NCBI GenBank assembly: GCA_024277915.1
Contig: JAJRUG010000012.1
Span: 1 to 54,748 of the forward strand
Direction: 5' to 3'
Length of the DNA stretch: 54,748 nucleotides
Origin: Gammaproteobacteria bacterium
GTDB taxonomy: Bacteria > Pseudomonadota > Gammaproteobacteria > Steroidobacterales > GCA-2729495
This document shows positions 25,192 to 34,025 of this stretch, piece by piece. Position 1 is the first letter of the stretch. Every line of letters starts with the position of its first letter. The translations under genes and the position numbers were made by a program. The notes under the pieces were generated by a model. The model had not been told where the DNA came from and ran no database searches. It saw only the letters and a list, made by a program, of their open reading frames with translations.

Positions 25192-25620
25192 TTAGTGTAT
25201 GCGGCGGTCGAACCCCGTTTCCCGCTGATCATCACTGACATCGGTATCAAGCCCGGTTGCAGTCACGTAAGTTGCACGGCGAGCCTTGCCATCGCGGCGA
25301 TCACTATACTCGGCATATTCGCATTGGCACGTGGTTCGGTCACAGCCTTTCAGAGGAAGTACCGGTACTTCATTGGTCAAATATCGCTTGCCCTTTTGCG
25401 CCCAGGCAGCGTCACAGGCAGTCGGGTGGGGACGAATAGCAACTCCCGGGTAGCTGCGAGGTATGGGCCGGGCGATGACCGGTCGTCCGGTCTGCTGTTT
25501 GACAGGTGCTGCGTGTTTGTTTGCGGTGGGTCGTCCGCGCACCAGAATAATCGTCGCGGCAATGGCGAGGCCTATGCCCGTTCCCAGTGTGATCCAGCTA
25601 ATAGTGTTCAATATCGTCAT
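25192..25620 (-). CDS. Hypothetical single-pass membrane protein with Cys motif
   Basis: A 142-residue protein: one N-terminal membrane helix (ISWITLGTGIGLAIAATIILV) and a basic, proline-containing region followed by a short Cys-rich element (CDAAW... GCDRTTCQCEYAEYSDRRDG). Similar short C-x(4)-C-x-C-x-Y plus DRR segments occur in uncharacterised proteobacterial proteins. The cysteines could bind metal. No function is assigned. It runs in the same direction as the BNR lipoprotein 47 bases downstream. Confidence 0.7.
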   Translation of the reverse strand: MTILNTISWITLGTGIGLAIAATIILVRGRPTANKHAAPVKQQTGRPVIARPIPRSYPGVAIRPHPTACDAAWAQKGKRYLTNEVPVLPLKGCDRTTCQCEYAEYSDRRDGKARRATYVTATGLDTDVSDDQRETGFDRRIH

Positions 25621-25818
25621 CCTGTCGTGTTGTTATTGTTATGTTCAGGTTTCCGTAGCATATAAATACCAGAAAGGTGTTGTGTATTCCGGGAGGGCTG
25701 TCACAGAAACGGATTGTCGTACTGTTCATCTCGTGGTGGCCTGCTGTTGGACTCGGAGCAGGGCCGGGTGTCATAATTTCCGCAGGTATTCACCACAATA
25801 AGAATGAAAGGAACCGCC

Positions 25819-26343
25819 ATGAGCACTGCCCACCCCTGGCTTGAAGAAAAGCCCTGGCCGACAAAAAAAATGCCCAGGGAATTGCTGGAGCGTCATATCA
25901 ATCGGGTGCTCACCCTGACCAATATCGGGGTATTAGGCACCGTCAGCAAAAGCGGCGCCCCGATTGTCAGTCCGGTCGAGTTCTATGCGGACGGGCTGCA
26001 AATTTATATTTTTCCCCAGCCAAACAGCCCGAAACTCAAAGCAATGCAACGCGACCCGCGGGTTGGCTTCACGGTGATGAACCCGATGGCTGGTTGGGCC
26101 TGCACGATGGGTGCACAGGTTTTCGGCCAGGCTAATTTGCTGGATATCGGTACCCCCGAGTGGGAACACGGCATGAAAATCTTCAAGTGGGTGGCCTCAT
26201 CCTGGGAAATGGGCAGCGGCCTCGACCAGCCACCACAGGGTCAGTTGATGCGACTCGACCCGGACCGGATCGTGTTCACCGAGCATTTCATGCGGATTGA
26301 CGGCTGGGCGCCGCGTCAGATCTGGCGGAAAGATGAAGACTGA
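25819..26343 (+). CDS. Pyridoxamine 5'-phosphate oxidase-like split-barrel protein (FMN or F420 class)
   Basis: A 174-residue split-barrel flavin-type protein: VLGTVSKSGAPIVSPVEFYA and QPNSPKLKAMQRDPRVGFTV are the PPOX/FDOR signatures, where cofactor phosphate binds. In actinobacteria this fold holds many F420-dependent reductases, and this genome region encodes F420 synthesis, so F420 is a reasonable candidate cofactor. The ATG at 25819 is preferred because AGGA lies 8 bases before it. The kinase that follows is in the same reading frame after the TGA. Confidence 0.83.
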   Translation: MSTAHPWLEEKPWPTKKMPRELLERHINRVLTLTNIGVLGTVSKSGAPIVSPVEFYADGLQIYIFPQPNSPKLKAMQRDPRVGFTVMNPMAGWACTMGAQVFGQANLLDIGTPEWEHGMKIFKWVASSWEMGSGLDQPPQGQLMRLDPDRIVFTEHFMRIDGWAPRQIWRKDED

Positions 26344-26379
26344 TCGCAGGCTCACATCAACAGCCATCTACATCGTCAT

Positions 26380-27786
26380 ATTGTAATAGGCCTTGATCTT
26401 GGCAGTACCTCTCTGAAGGCAGGGGTATTGCAGAAAGACGGAAGCTTTCAGTCAGTTCAACGGGTTGCCGCTCCGCCGCTCACCACCAACGGCCTTCGCG
26501 TAGAGGGTGATCCGGCTACCTACCTGGACACTGCCAGGGATTTGCTCAAGACCGTCATCAGTGGTTTGCCGAACGGCCATGACCACCCGCTGTTGCTGGG
26601 AATCGCCAGTCAGCGCTCGACTTTCATATTATGGGATGGGGAAACCGGTGTCCCTGAGACACCAATGATCTCCTGGCAGGACAGGCGTGCCGAGTCATGG
26701 TGTACCCGGCGGAGTGATCTGGAACAGGAATTGATTCAGGTGACGGGCCTGCTGCTGTCACCTCACTATGTCGGCCCGAAGCTCGCTTCGATGCAGGATC
26801 AGGATCCGGAGCTTCGTGCTGCGATACACAGTGGTCGCCTGCTGTTTGGCAATCTCGATACTTACCTGGTGTGGTGCTGGACAAGAGATCGGTGCCACCG
26901 GACGGATCTGACTATGGCGGCGCGTACTGCCATGGTGGACATTAATACCGGGGACTGGTCGGCGAGCCTGTTGGCTCACTACGATGTACCGGCATCAATA
27001 CTGCCCCAGATCGGATCAAGCGACGGTATCGGGCTCGAACTCGAGCCCTGGCCTGGCACGAAACTCATATTGTCAGCAAGTCTGGCGGACCAGGCCTCAG
27101 GTGCGCTGACAATATTCCAGCCGGGCGAGCAGGCGGCGCTGGTCAATCTTGGGACAGGGGCATTTGTATTGTGCCCGGCAAAAGATGCTTCCGAGCGGCG
27201 ACCAGGCTATTTGACTGCACCGATAATGGGTTCTGTCTCCGGTGATCACTTGTTCTCTATGGAGGGCACTATTAATGGTGCCGGACCTGCGGTTGATCAG
27301 TTCGGCAGTGAGTCGGCAGAATTGCCTGACGAGGACCCCTTTCCCGGAGCATTCGCAGTTCCAGATCTCGCCGGGCTTGGCGCGCCGCACTGGATTCCGG
27401 AGTTTGGTCTCACGTTGTCGGCAACAGCGAAGTGTATCGACCGGGCAGATCAGCGACGGACTGTGATCGAGGGTGTGTTATTTCGTGTGTTTGAGATTCT
27501 GGAAGATCTTTTCCCCGGGTGTCCGCCCGGGCGAGTGGTGGTGTCCGGCGGATTGAGCCACGATCCCGCTGTCTCCGGAGGTTTCGCCAGTCTGCTTGGC
27601 CGTTCCATTGAAATTGCACCCGAATCCGAAACCACATTGCTCGGGGTCACGCGTCTCGCTGCCGGTCAGCCGGCTTGCCTCCCGGATAAGGCCGTCATTA
27701 TTGCGCCTGGCAACCCAGGCCAGTATCTGGCGAAGAAATATCTCCTATGGCGTTCATGGTTCGAATATTTGCTTGACAAAGCATAG
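26380..27786 (+). CDS. FGGY-family carbohydrate kinase with non-canonical start
   Basis: A 468-residue sugar or polyol kinase: DLGSTSLK (phosphate-1), SWQDRRAE, NLGTGAFVL (phosphate-2), GAPHW and VVSGGLSHDP (adenosine) place it in the FGGY family with glycerol and xylulose kinases; the substrate is unknown. The first ordinary start in frame (TTG 26428) would delete DLGSTSLK. Translated upstream the frame reads IVIGLDLGSTSLKAGVL, exactly the family N-terminus, and the only codon that could begin it is ATT at 26380 (an ATC at 26356 is the alternative). The stop codon of the preceding gene is in the same frame. Either ATT initiation or a damaged start codon is implied. Confidence 0.8.
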   Translation: MVIGLDLGSTSLKAGVLQKDGSFQSVQRVAAPPLTTNGLRVEGDPATYLDTARDLLKTVISGLPNGHDHPLLLGIASQRSTFILWDGETGVPETPMISWQDRRAESWCTRRSDLEQELIQVTGLLLSPHYVGPKLASMQDQDPELRAAIHSGRLLFGNLDTYLVWCWTRDRCHRTDLTMAARTAMVDINTGDWSASLLAHYDVPASILPQIGSSDGIGLELEPWPGTKLILSASLADQASGALTIFQPGEQAALVNLGTGAFVLCPAKDASERRPGYLTAPIMGSVSGDHLFSMEGTINGAGPAVDQFGSESAELPDEDPFPGAFAVPDLAGLGAPHWIPEFGLTLSATAKCIDRADQRRTVIEGVLFRVFEILEDLFPGCPPGRVVVSGGLSHDPAVSGGFASLLGRSIEIAPESETTLLGVTRLAAGQPACLPDKAVIIAPGNPGQYLAKKYLLWRSWFEYLLDKA

Positions 27787-27830
27787 TATTGGGGTATATT
27801 GCCCCAAATACAGCTATTTTTGGCTGTATT
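27773..27830 (+). promoter_or_regulatory. Promoter and hairpin upstream of the DUF5666 operon
   Basis: TTGACA (27773-27778) and TATATT (27795-27800) form a sigma-70 type promoter with a 16-base spacer at the end of the kinase gene. Just downstream, AATACAGC (27807-27814) and GCTGTATT (27823-27830) form an 8-bp inverted repeat inside the expected 5' leader, an operator or an mRNA hairpin ahead of the AGGAG that serves the next gene. Confidence 0.7.
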
Positions 27831-27845
27831 GATCAGGAGATGGGC

Positions 27846-29309
27846 ATGAAAATCAAATTTTTAGCGATATGTATTGCGCTGCTGATATTGGCAGCCTGCG
27901 GCGGGGGTAGTGGGTCACCGGCATCTGTCGCAGATCCGACCGGAGCTGCATCTACAGGAACAACGACCGGCACTGTGACCGGGTTTGGCAGTATTTACGT
28001 CAATGGAATCGAATTTGATACCAGCGGTACATCATTCGATATTGACGATGCTCCTGGTCAGGAAAGCGATTTAGAGGTGGGGCACGTTGTCACTATCGAG
28101 GGAACAGTTCATTCCGATGGAAGAACAGGTGTTGCGGAGCATGTGTCTTTCGAGGATGAAGTAGAAGGTCCAATCAGCAGCATCGATCTGGCAAATCAAT
28201 CCTTCGTGGTTGTTGGTCAGACGATTATCGTTGATGACCTGACATCCTTTGATGATGACATCGTCCCTGCCTCGTTTGAGGGTCTGGCAGTTGGTAATTT
28301 TGTTGAAGTCAGCGGCTATGCTGATGCGGAAGGCAATATTCGTGCTACCCGGGTAGAAGTAGAAACAGACAGTGGTCGAGAGATCGAAGTGAAAGGAATG
28401 GTTGCGAGCCTGGATAGCGCAGCCAGCACATTTCAGATCAATGATCTTGTCGTGGATTTCAGCAGTGCCACGCTGAGTGATTTCCCGGACGGTATAATTG
28501 CTGATGGCGATTACGTCGAAGTCAAAGGGACTGATTTCGGGCCGGCCGGTGAATTGATTGCAACAAGAGTTGAGTCTGAAGATGATCGTCATGACAACAG
28601 CGAAGATGATGATGTAGAGATCGAGGGGTATATCACCACTTTTGATTCTCCTGACAACTTTTCTGTTTCCGGAATGCCTGTTATAACCAATAGCCAGACG
28701 CAGTTCGAGCACGGCTCGGTTGACGATCTTGCACTGAACGTGAAACTGGAGGTAGAGGGTGTTGTTAACGCTGATGGTGTGCTGGTTGCGCGAGAGGTAG
28801 AGTTCAGAGAGCACCAGACCGATGAAAATGACATTAAGATAGAAGCTGCTGTGCAGGCCGTAGATTTCGAGGCTGGTATACTGACGATGCTGGGGATAAT
28901 CGTCCACGTTGACGAGATGACCCGGATTGAGGATGACAGCGACTCTGATGTTCGACGTTTTTCACTGGCCGATATTCAGGCAGGGAATTTCATCGAGGTA
29001 CGCGGTATTGAGATATTTGATGCCGACGGGTTGTCGACTGGCGAGATTCGGGCGCTACGCCTGGAGCGGGAAGACTTTGATGATGATGTATCGTTGCAGG
29101 GAGCGGTGACAGAATATTCCGAAGGTACATTGATGATTCTGGGTGTAACCATCGATACTCACGCGGGTACTGAATTTGAGGACGATGACAATTCACTCAG
29201 TTCGGCAGAGTTCTTTGCATTGCTTTCGGCAGGGGCGATCATCGAGGCAGAGGGTATTCAGGTTTCTGATGCCGGAATATCTGCTGACAAGCTTGAGTTC
29301 GAGGATTAA
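27846..29309 (+). CDS. DUF5666 repeat lipoprotein
   Basis: A 487-residue lipoprotein: MKIKFLAICIALLILAAC gives the lipobox, and CAGGAG lies 9 bases before this ATG. The rest consists of about six tandem beta-rich repeats of the DUF5666 type, each alternating a line like GTVTGFGSIYVNGIEFDT with VGHVVTIEGTVHSDGRTGVA (OB-fold-like strands). It is highly acidic. Function unknown; the repeats suggest an envelope binding scaffold. It has a close paralogue at 30170-31618, with a DUF6502 gene between. Confidence 0.85.
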   Translation: MKIKFLAICIALLILAACGGGSGSPASVADPTGAASTGTTTGTVTGFGSIYVNGIEFDTSGTSFDIDDAPGQESDLEVGHVVTIEGTVHSDGRTGVAEHVSFEDEVEGPISSIDLANQSFVVVGQTIIVDDLTSFDDDIVPASFEGLAVGNFVEVSGYADAEGNIRATRVEVETDSGREIEVKGMVASLDSAASTFQINDLVVDFSSATLSDFPDGIIADGDYVEVKGTDFGPAGELIATRVESEDDRHDNSEDDDVEIEGYITTFDSPDNFSVSGMPVITNSQTQFEHGSVDDLALNVKLEVEGVVNADGVLVAREVEFREHQTDENDIKIEAAVQAVDFEAGILTMLGIIVHVDEMTRIEDDSDSDVRRFSLADIQAGNFIEVRGIEIFDADGLSTGEIRALRLEREDFDDDVSLQGAVTEYSEGTLMILGVTIDTHAGTEFEDDDNSLSSAEFFALLSAGAIIEAEGIQVSDAGISADKLEFED

Positions 29310-29325
29310 CAGGTAAGTTATATTT

Positions 29326-30159
29326 GTGAATGGTGTAAATCGGCAAGCGGTTGTTCAGGCATGCAAGGCATTGCTGCGGCCGGTTGCCGGTTTCCTTCTC
29401 AAGTGCGGCATGACCTGGAAGGAATTTGCCGAAATTTCCAAGGCTGTATTCGTTGATGTCGCTGGTGAAGAGTATGGGATCCGGGGCCGAAAAACCAATG
29501 TGTCCAGGGTATCCATTCTCACCGGCATCAGTCGCAAGGAAGTCAAACGGCAGCGCGAATTGCTGACTGCCGGCCAGCCGCCACTACCGAACAAGACAAC
29601 GGACGCCACGCGTTTGCTATCCGGCTGGTACCAGGACCCGGATTTTATTGATCCTGCCGGCAAGCCATTGGTGCTGCCGCTGGAAGGTGACGGCGCCAGC
29701 TTCGCAACACTGTGGCAGCGATATGGTGGCGATGTTCCGGTGAGTACCATGCTCAAAGAGCTAGAGCGGGTTGGTGTGGTGAAACAATCTTCCGACGGGA
29801 GTCTTCAGGTAGTGAATCGCTACTATATGCCGGTTCAGTTTGATGCACAGTGGCTATTAAATGCTGGCAGCGTATTCAGGGACCTGGGGGAGAATATCAA
29901 TCACAATCTTTCGGCCGGCGATGAGACTCCCTCCCGGTTTCTTGGCCGGGCGACCAATCACAGCATCGAAGAGAGTCACTGGCCGGAGTTCAGGGAGTTT
30001 CTTGAATCGGAAGGTGAGGAATTTCTCGAGAAAGTTGATGACTGGCTCACCGAACACCAGGTAGCTGATGATGAAAGTAATGGCCGTGTCAGACGGTATA
30101 TACGATTAGGTGCAGGGCTTTTTTTGATCAAGGGCGAATCTCCGGATGATACGAAATAG
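29326..30159 (+). CDS. DUF6502 family protein
   Basis: A 277-residue soluble protein. The N-terminal part (LLRPVAGFLLKCGMTWKEFA, then VSILTGISRKEVKRQ) matches DUF6502 proteins, where a helix-turn-helix-like region is predicted; this may be a DNA-binding regulator. It begins with GTG, with AGGT about 9 bases upstream. It lies between two DUF5666 lipoprotein genes with gaps of 16 and 10 bases, so the three are very likely one operon. The pairing of these two families is seen repeatedly, but I know of no experimental description. Confidence 0.85.
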   Translation: MNGVNRQAVVQACKALLRPVAGFLLKCGMTWKEFAEISKAVFVDVAGEEYGIRGRKTNVSRVSILTGISRKEVKRQRELLTAGQPPLPNKTTDATRLLSGWYQDPDFIDPAGKPLVLPLEGDGASFATLWQRYGGDVPVSTMLKELERVGVVKQSSDGSLQVVNRYYMPVQFDAQWLLNAGSVFRDLGENINHNLSAGDETPSRFLGRATNHSIEESHWPEFREFLESEGEEFLEKVDDWLTEHQVADDESNGRVRRYIRLGAGLFLIKGESPDDTK

Positions 30160-30169
30160 GTGCAGAGCA

Positions 30170-31618
30170 ATGAACAAAATGCTGAGTTGTGTGATTGTCG
30201 CTGGTATGACTGTCAGCCTGCTGGCTGGCTGTGGCGGCGGTGGTGGCAGCGCGCAAATTGCCGGGATTGACAGGCTGGGAGTTTCCAGCGGAACGGTGAC
30301 CGGGTTTGGCAGCGTGTTCGTCAACGGCGTCGAGTTTGAGACCGACAATGCGGTATTTACTATCGACGGAGTGCCGGGTGTCGAAAGCGATCTGAATATC
30401 GGCCAGGTTGTGACTATTACGGGCAGCATTGATGTAAACGGGACAACAGGGACAGCCAACAGTGTTGTATTTGACGATGATGTTGAAGGGCCCATCAGCA
30501 GTATTGATCTCTCCGGCAATTCTTTCGTTGTTCTCGGGCAAACCGTACGGATAGATGGTGATACATCGTTTGATTCACAAATCACCCCGGCATCGGTAGC
30601 GGGTCTTTCTGTTGGTGAGGTTGTCGAGGTCAGCGGATTTGTTGATGGCAATATGGGGATTCGGGCTACCTATATCGAGCGCAAGGATGCGGGTAGTGAA
30701 TTCGAGCTGCAAGGTGTGGTCGATAGTCTGGATAGCGGTGCGAGCACTTTTCAGATCAATGGCTTCACTGTAGATTTCGCCAGCGCGATGCTCGACGGGT
30801 TTCCCTCAGGCATGATCAGTAATGGCGACAATGTTGAAGCCAAGGGTACGAGTTTCGGGGCTTCAGGTGAGCTGATTGCCAGCACAGTGGATTTCAAAGA
30901 TCAGGGGATTCCGGGTGCAGAGGGTGACGAGATTGAAATCGAGGGTTTTGTCACCCGCTTCGTATCCTTGACCGATTTCGATGTTTCCGGGGTGCCGGTT
31001 ACTACCAACGGACAAACGGAGTATTCGGGCGGACCATCCGCTTCACTTGCGCTGGATGTGAAAGTCGAAGTAGAGGGCATACTTTCCGCAAGCGGCGTCA
31101 TCGTCGCCGAGGAAATTGAATTTCGACCCGAAGCAGAGCTTCGCATCACGGCATTGGTGGATTCAGTAGACAGTGGCACAAATTCCCTGACCTTGCTGGG
31201 TGTCGCGATCCGCGTGAATCTGTTGACGCGGTTTGAGGACAACAGCTCCGCAGAGATCGCGCAGTTCTCACTGGCCAATGTGAATGCCGGTGAATACCTG
31301 ATCATTCGCGGGACCGGGGACACAACTGGTACTGCTGATGTGCTTGCGACATTGCTGGAGCGCGAAGATACCCCGGATCCACCGGTGGAGACTTCAATCC
31401 AGGGTTTTGTGACCGGGGTTGATAATCCGACACTCACTATCCTTGGTGTGACGATTGAAACCAGTGCCGGAACCGAGTTTGAAGACCAAAATGGAGATCC
31501 ACTGACTGCCGCAGAATTCTTCAACAGTGCTGTATCGGTGGATACCCTGATTGGAGCCAGCGGCGTTGAAAGTGACGGGCCGACTATTGTCGCTGATAAA
31601 GTGGAGATTGAGGATTAA
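30170..31618 (+). CDS. DUF5666 repeat lipoprotein, paralogue of the upstream gene
   Basis: A 482-residue lipoprotein with MNKMLSCVIVAGMTVSLLAGC as signal and lipobox. Repeat units such as GTVTGFGSVFVNGVEFETDN align with the protein at 27846-29309 over nearly the whole length, including shared GPISSID and SLDSGASTFQINGF-like segments, so this is an in-place duplication that has since diverged. ATG 30170 is preferred; the frame is open to 30146 without a better site. It converges on the potassium channel gene. Confidence 0.85.
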   Translation: MNKMLSCVIVAGMTVSLLAGCGGGGGSAQIAGIDRLGVSSGTVTGFGSVFVNGVEFETDNAVFTIDGVPGVESDLNIGQVVTITGSIDVNGTTGTANSVVFDDDVEGPISSIDLSGNSFVVLGQTVRIDGDTSFDSQITPASVAGLSVGEVVEVSGFVDGNMGIRATYIERKDAGSEFELQGVVDSLDSGASTFQINGFTVDFASAMLDGFPSGMISNGDNVEAKGTSFGASGELIASTVDFKDQGIPGAEGDEIEIEGFVTRFVSLTDFDVSGVPVTTNGQTEYSGGPSASLALDVKVEVEGILSASGVIVAEEIEFRPEAELRITALVDSVDSGTNSLTLLGVAIRVNLLTRFEDNSSAEIAQFSLANVNAGEYLIIRGTGDTTGTADVLATLLEREDTPDPPVETSIQGFVTGVDNPTLTILGVTIETSAGTEFEDQNGDPLTAAEFFNSAVSVDTLIGASGVESDGPTIVADKVEIED

Positions 31619-31660
31619 CGGTGATCGTCGAGACTGAATCTTTCGAGTATGAGATCGTTG

Positions 31661-32617
31661 CTATTTGTCCAGCGATTCGCCGCAATGCCGGCAGAAACTG
31701 CTATGACTCGTCACGCTCCTCTGCATGGCAATCATATTTCGAACCACTTCCTCGGGCACGCCGAGTTTCTGTTTGAGTGCCAGAATTGCCTGCTCCTCGG
31801 AAGCATCTATGTGACCGTCCCGCAAGGCGTTGATGACACTGGTTCGCAGTAGTTCCCGTCTGCTTTGTAATTCCTCCGAGAATCTTGCTGCGAGAATACC
31901 AGCCGGTAGTGCCATGGTTCCAACCCCAAACATCATGATGACGATGGCCAGCAGTTTTCCGCCGAAGGTGAGTGGTACGACATCTCCGTAACCGACAGTG
32001 GTGAGCGTGACGACTGACCACCAGATTGCCTGGGCGATGCTTTCAAAATGGCCGGGTACCGATGCATTTTCTACAGTAAACATCAGGCAGGCAGAGACAA
32101 CGATCAGGATCAGCATGATCAGCATTGCACCGGCAATGGCTCCGGCTTCGCGACGCAGGACTTTTCCGAATACCTGCAGGCCATCGAAGTAAGTGGAGAG
32201 TTTAAGCAGTCGCAACAACCGGAACAGGCGCAGGTAGCGAAGATCGATGGGGATGAGCAGTGTCAGGTAGAATGGTGCGATGGCCAGCAGATCAACCAAC
32301 GCCATCGGTGTGAACATATATCTGATGCGTGCCCGCCAGGCCGGCAGGCCTCTATAACGCTCCTGGTCTACTGATACCCATAGTCTGGCGATGTATTCAA
32401 CCGAGAAAATCGAGACTGAGAACAGTTCGAATAACAGGAACCAGCCCAGATACATGGCCCGGATTTCTGCATTGGACTCAAGTATCACGGCGATACCGTT
32501 CGCCACGATCAATGCGATGATGAATCGATTGATATGTCGCAGGTAGGATTGATTGGCAAGCCGACCGTCGGCAAGACCTGAAGCCATACTGCGTAATGTA
32601 GAGGTTGAGCTTTCCAT
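31661..32617 (-). CDS. Voltage-gated potassium channel (six-helix) with C-terminal CxxC knuckle
   Basis: A 318-residue ion channel. Six hydrophobic segments are visible; the fourth carries spaced arginines (LRYLRLFRLLRLLKLS), as in voltage sensors, and the pore loop has the potassium filter TTVGYGD before the sixth helix. After the channel comes a helical region (DGHIDASEEQAILALKQKLG) and FCRHCGESL, a CxxC pair that could join a second subunit to bind metal. Likely sets or senses membrane potential in the inner membrane. Confidence 0.92.
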   Translation of the reverse strand: MESSTSTLRSMASGLADGRLANQSYLRHINRFIIALIVANGIAVILESNAEIRAMYLGWFLLFELFSVSIFSVEYIARLWVSVDQERYRGLPAWRARIRYMFTPMALVDLLAIAPFYLTLLIPIDLRYLRLFRLLRLLKLSTYFDGLQVFGKVLRREAGAIAGAMLIMLILIVVSACLMFTVENASVPGHFESIAQAIWWSVVTLTTVGYGDVVPLTFGGKLLAIVIMMFGVGTMALPAGILAARFSEELQSRRELLRTSVINALRDGHIDASEEQAILALKQKLGVPEEVVRNMIAMQRSVTSHSSFCRHCGESLDK

Positions 32618-32677
32618 AGACGATACCCGGTAGGGTTATCGGCATATGGGAGGGAAAGCTTGAGGCCGGACTTGCGG

Positions 32678-33976
32678 TTAGCTGCCGCTCCATTGATCGG
32701 CTTCGATCACGCTTTCCCGGAAGTGTTTGAGATTGGCGATGAGGAAGCCGAGAGCCAGGATGCCGGCGCCGATAACGACGCAGACGATTGAGTAGCGCAG
32801 GGCAGCATCGTCGGCGAATACGAAGTCGGTTACGAGGGCGACCGCAGTGGGGCCGAGTACCAGACCGAGAATGCCGATCACAAAGTAATAGAGAGCCGTG
32901 GTTACGGCGCGCATTTGATTGGGAACAATCATCATCAATGAGGCTGCACCGGTAGCCGATGGCATCGCCGCACCGAGTGTGGCGGGAAAGAGCATGGCTA
33001 CGGCCAGTTCGGGTGTGGGCATTAATGGTGCGGCAGTAGAAAAAATAATAAGGATCACTACACCGACCAGAGTGGCGCGCATATGTCCGTCACGATGACC
33101 CTTGCGATATAGCCAGTCGCCCAGCCACCCGCCAAGCGCCACGCCGGCAGGCCCGGCAATCAGTACCGCGATACCATAGGCTCGGCTGATTTCGGGAATG
33201 GTCCATCCCCAGGTGCGGACGAACATGGTCGGGATCCAGAACATGTAGGCATATCCGATGATGGTGACGACCGACATCCCCATGAATAATGTGCCGTATG
33301 TTCGTCGACGCTCGAACAAAAAGCGGATGACTTCGCGCATCGGGACGCCTTCATCGGCAGCATTTTCCTGGCTTTGTAACTGGATTTTATCCTGTCGTAC
33401 CGGTTCGGTGACGGTTGCCATCAATACGGCGATGACAAGACCAGGCAAGCCGACCCATAGCAATACTGTTTGCCATGCAGCGAGCTCTCCGACCAGTGGT
33501 AGTGTGACCGGTGGAGCGGTTGATACAAAACCGATGACCTGACCGCCTACCAGCAGCGCGATGCCGCCACCCAGGGAAATTCCCATACTGTAGAAAGCGA
33601 TGGCTTTGCCGCGTCGCTCTCTGGGAAAGTAATCGCTGATCATCGATAATGCGGCTGCATTCAGCGGTGCTTGACCGACACCAACCCCCAGCCGGGCAAT
33701 AAAAAGCTGAACGAAATTTTTCGCCAGACCACAAGCTGCTGTCATCAGGCACCAGACAGTAATGCCGATCGCGATCATACCGCGGCGGCTGCGTCGGTCG
33801 GCCATGCGACCCAGCGGTATGGCCAGCATTGTGTAGAAAACAGCGAAAGCCAACCCCAACAGCAGGCTCATCTGGGTATCGGAAATACCCAGATCGCTTT
33901 TAATTGGTTGTACCAGCAAGGCAAGGATCTGGCGATCCAGAAACGATACCGCGTAGGCAATAGTGAGCACCACCAC
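32678..33976 (-). CDS. Major facilitator superfamily transporter (Spinster-like)
   Basis: A 432-residue twelve-helix carrier. SFLDRQILALLVQPIKSDLG and the loop GRMADRRSRRG between helices 2 and 3 are MFS signatures, and the start resembles Spns/ACS-like carriers. Such transporters move organic acids or lipids; the substrate here is unknown. The GTG at 33976 is the first possible start after an in-frame stop, but the natural N-terminus may include the upstream AYGWYV stretch with a non-standard start. It may be co-transcribed with the outer-membrane protein gene upstream. Confidence 0.87.
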   Translation of the reverse strand: MVVLTIAYAVSFLDRQILALLVQPIKSDLGISDTQMSLLLGLAFAVFYTMLAIPLGRMADRRSRRGMIAIGITVWCLMTAACGLAKNFVQLFIARLGVGVGQAPLNAAALSMISDYFPRERRGKAIAFYSMGISLGGGIALLVGGQVIGFVSTAPPVTLPLVGELAAWQTVLLWVGLPGLVIAVLMATVTEPVRQDKIQLQSQENAADEGVPMREVIRFLFERRRTYGTLFMGMSVVTIIGYAYMFWIPTMFVRTWGWTIPEISRAYGIAVLIAGPAGVALGGWLGDWLYRKGHRDGHMRATLVGVVILIIFSTAAPLMPTPELAVAMLFPATLGAAMPSATGAASLMMIVPNQMRAVTTALYYFVIGILGLVLGPTAVALVTDFVFADDAALRYSIVCVVIGAGILALGFLIANLKHFRESVIEADQWSGS

Positions 33977-34025
33977 GACGTACCAGCCGTAGGCTGGCGC
34001 CGGGTAGGTCGAGGGTGTTACAGGT

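Noticed and set aside
25195-25665. 156-codon plus-strand frame over the Cys-motif membrane protein
   Set aside because: The minus-strand protein has a membrane helix and a conserved-looking Cys element; the plus frame does not.
26341-26380. Read-through fusion of the PPOX protein and the FGGY kinase (same frame across TGA)
   Set aside because: The PPOX protein ends at its natural length and the kinase N-terminus fits an ATT start; no read-through or SECIS-like signal was seen.
28071-28907. 278-codon minus-strand open frame antisense to the DUF5666 lipoprotein
   Set aside because: The plus frame shows a promoter, lipobox and repeats; the minus frame has none of these and no family resemblance.
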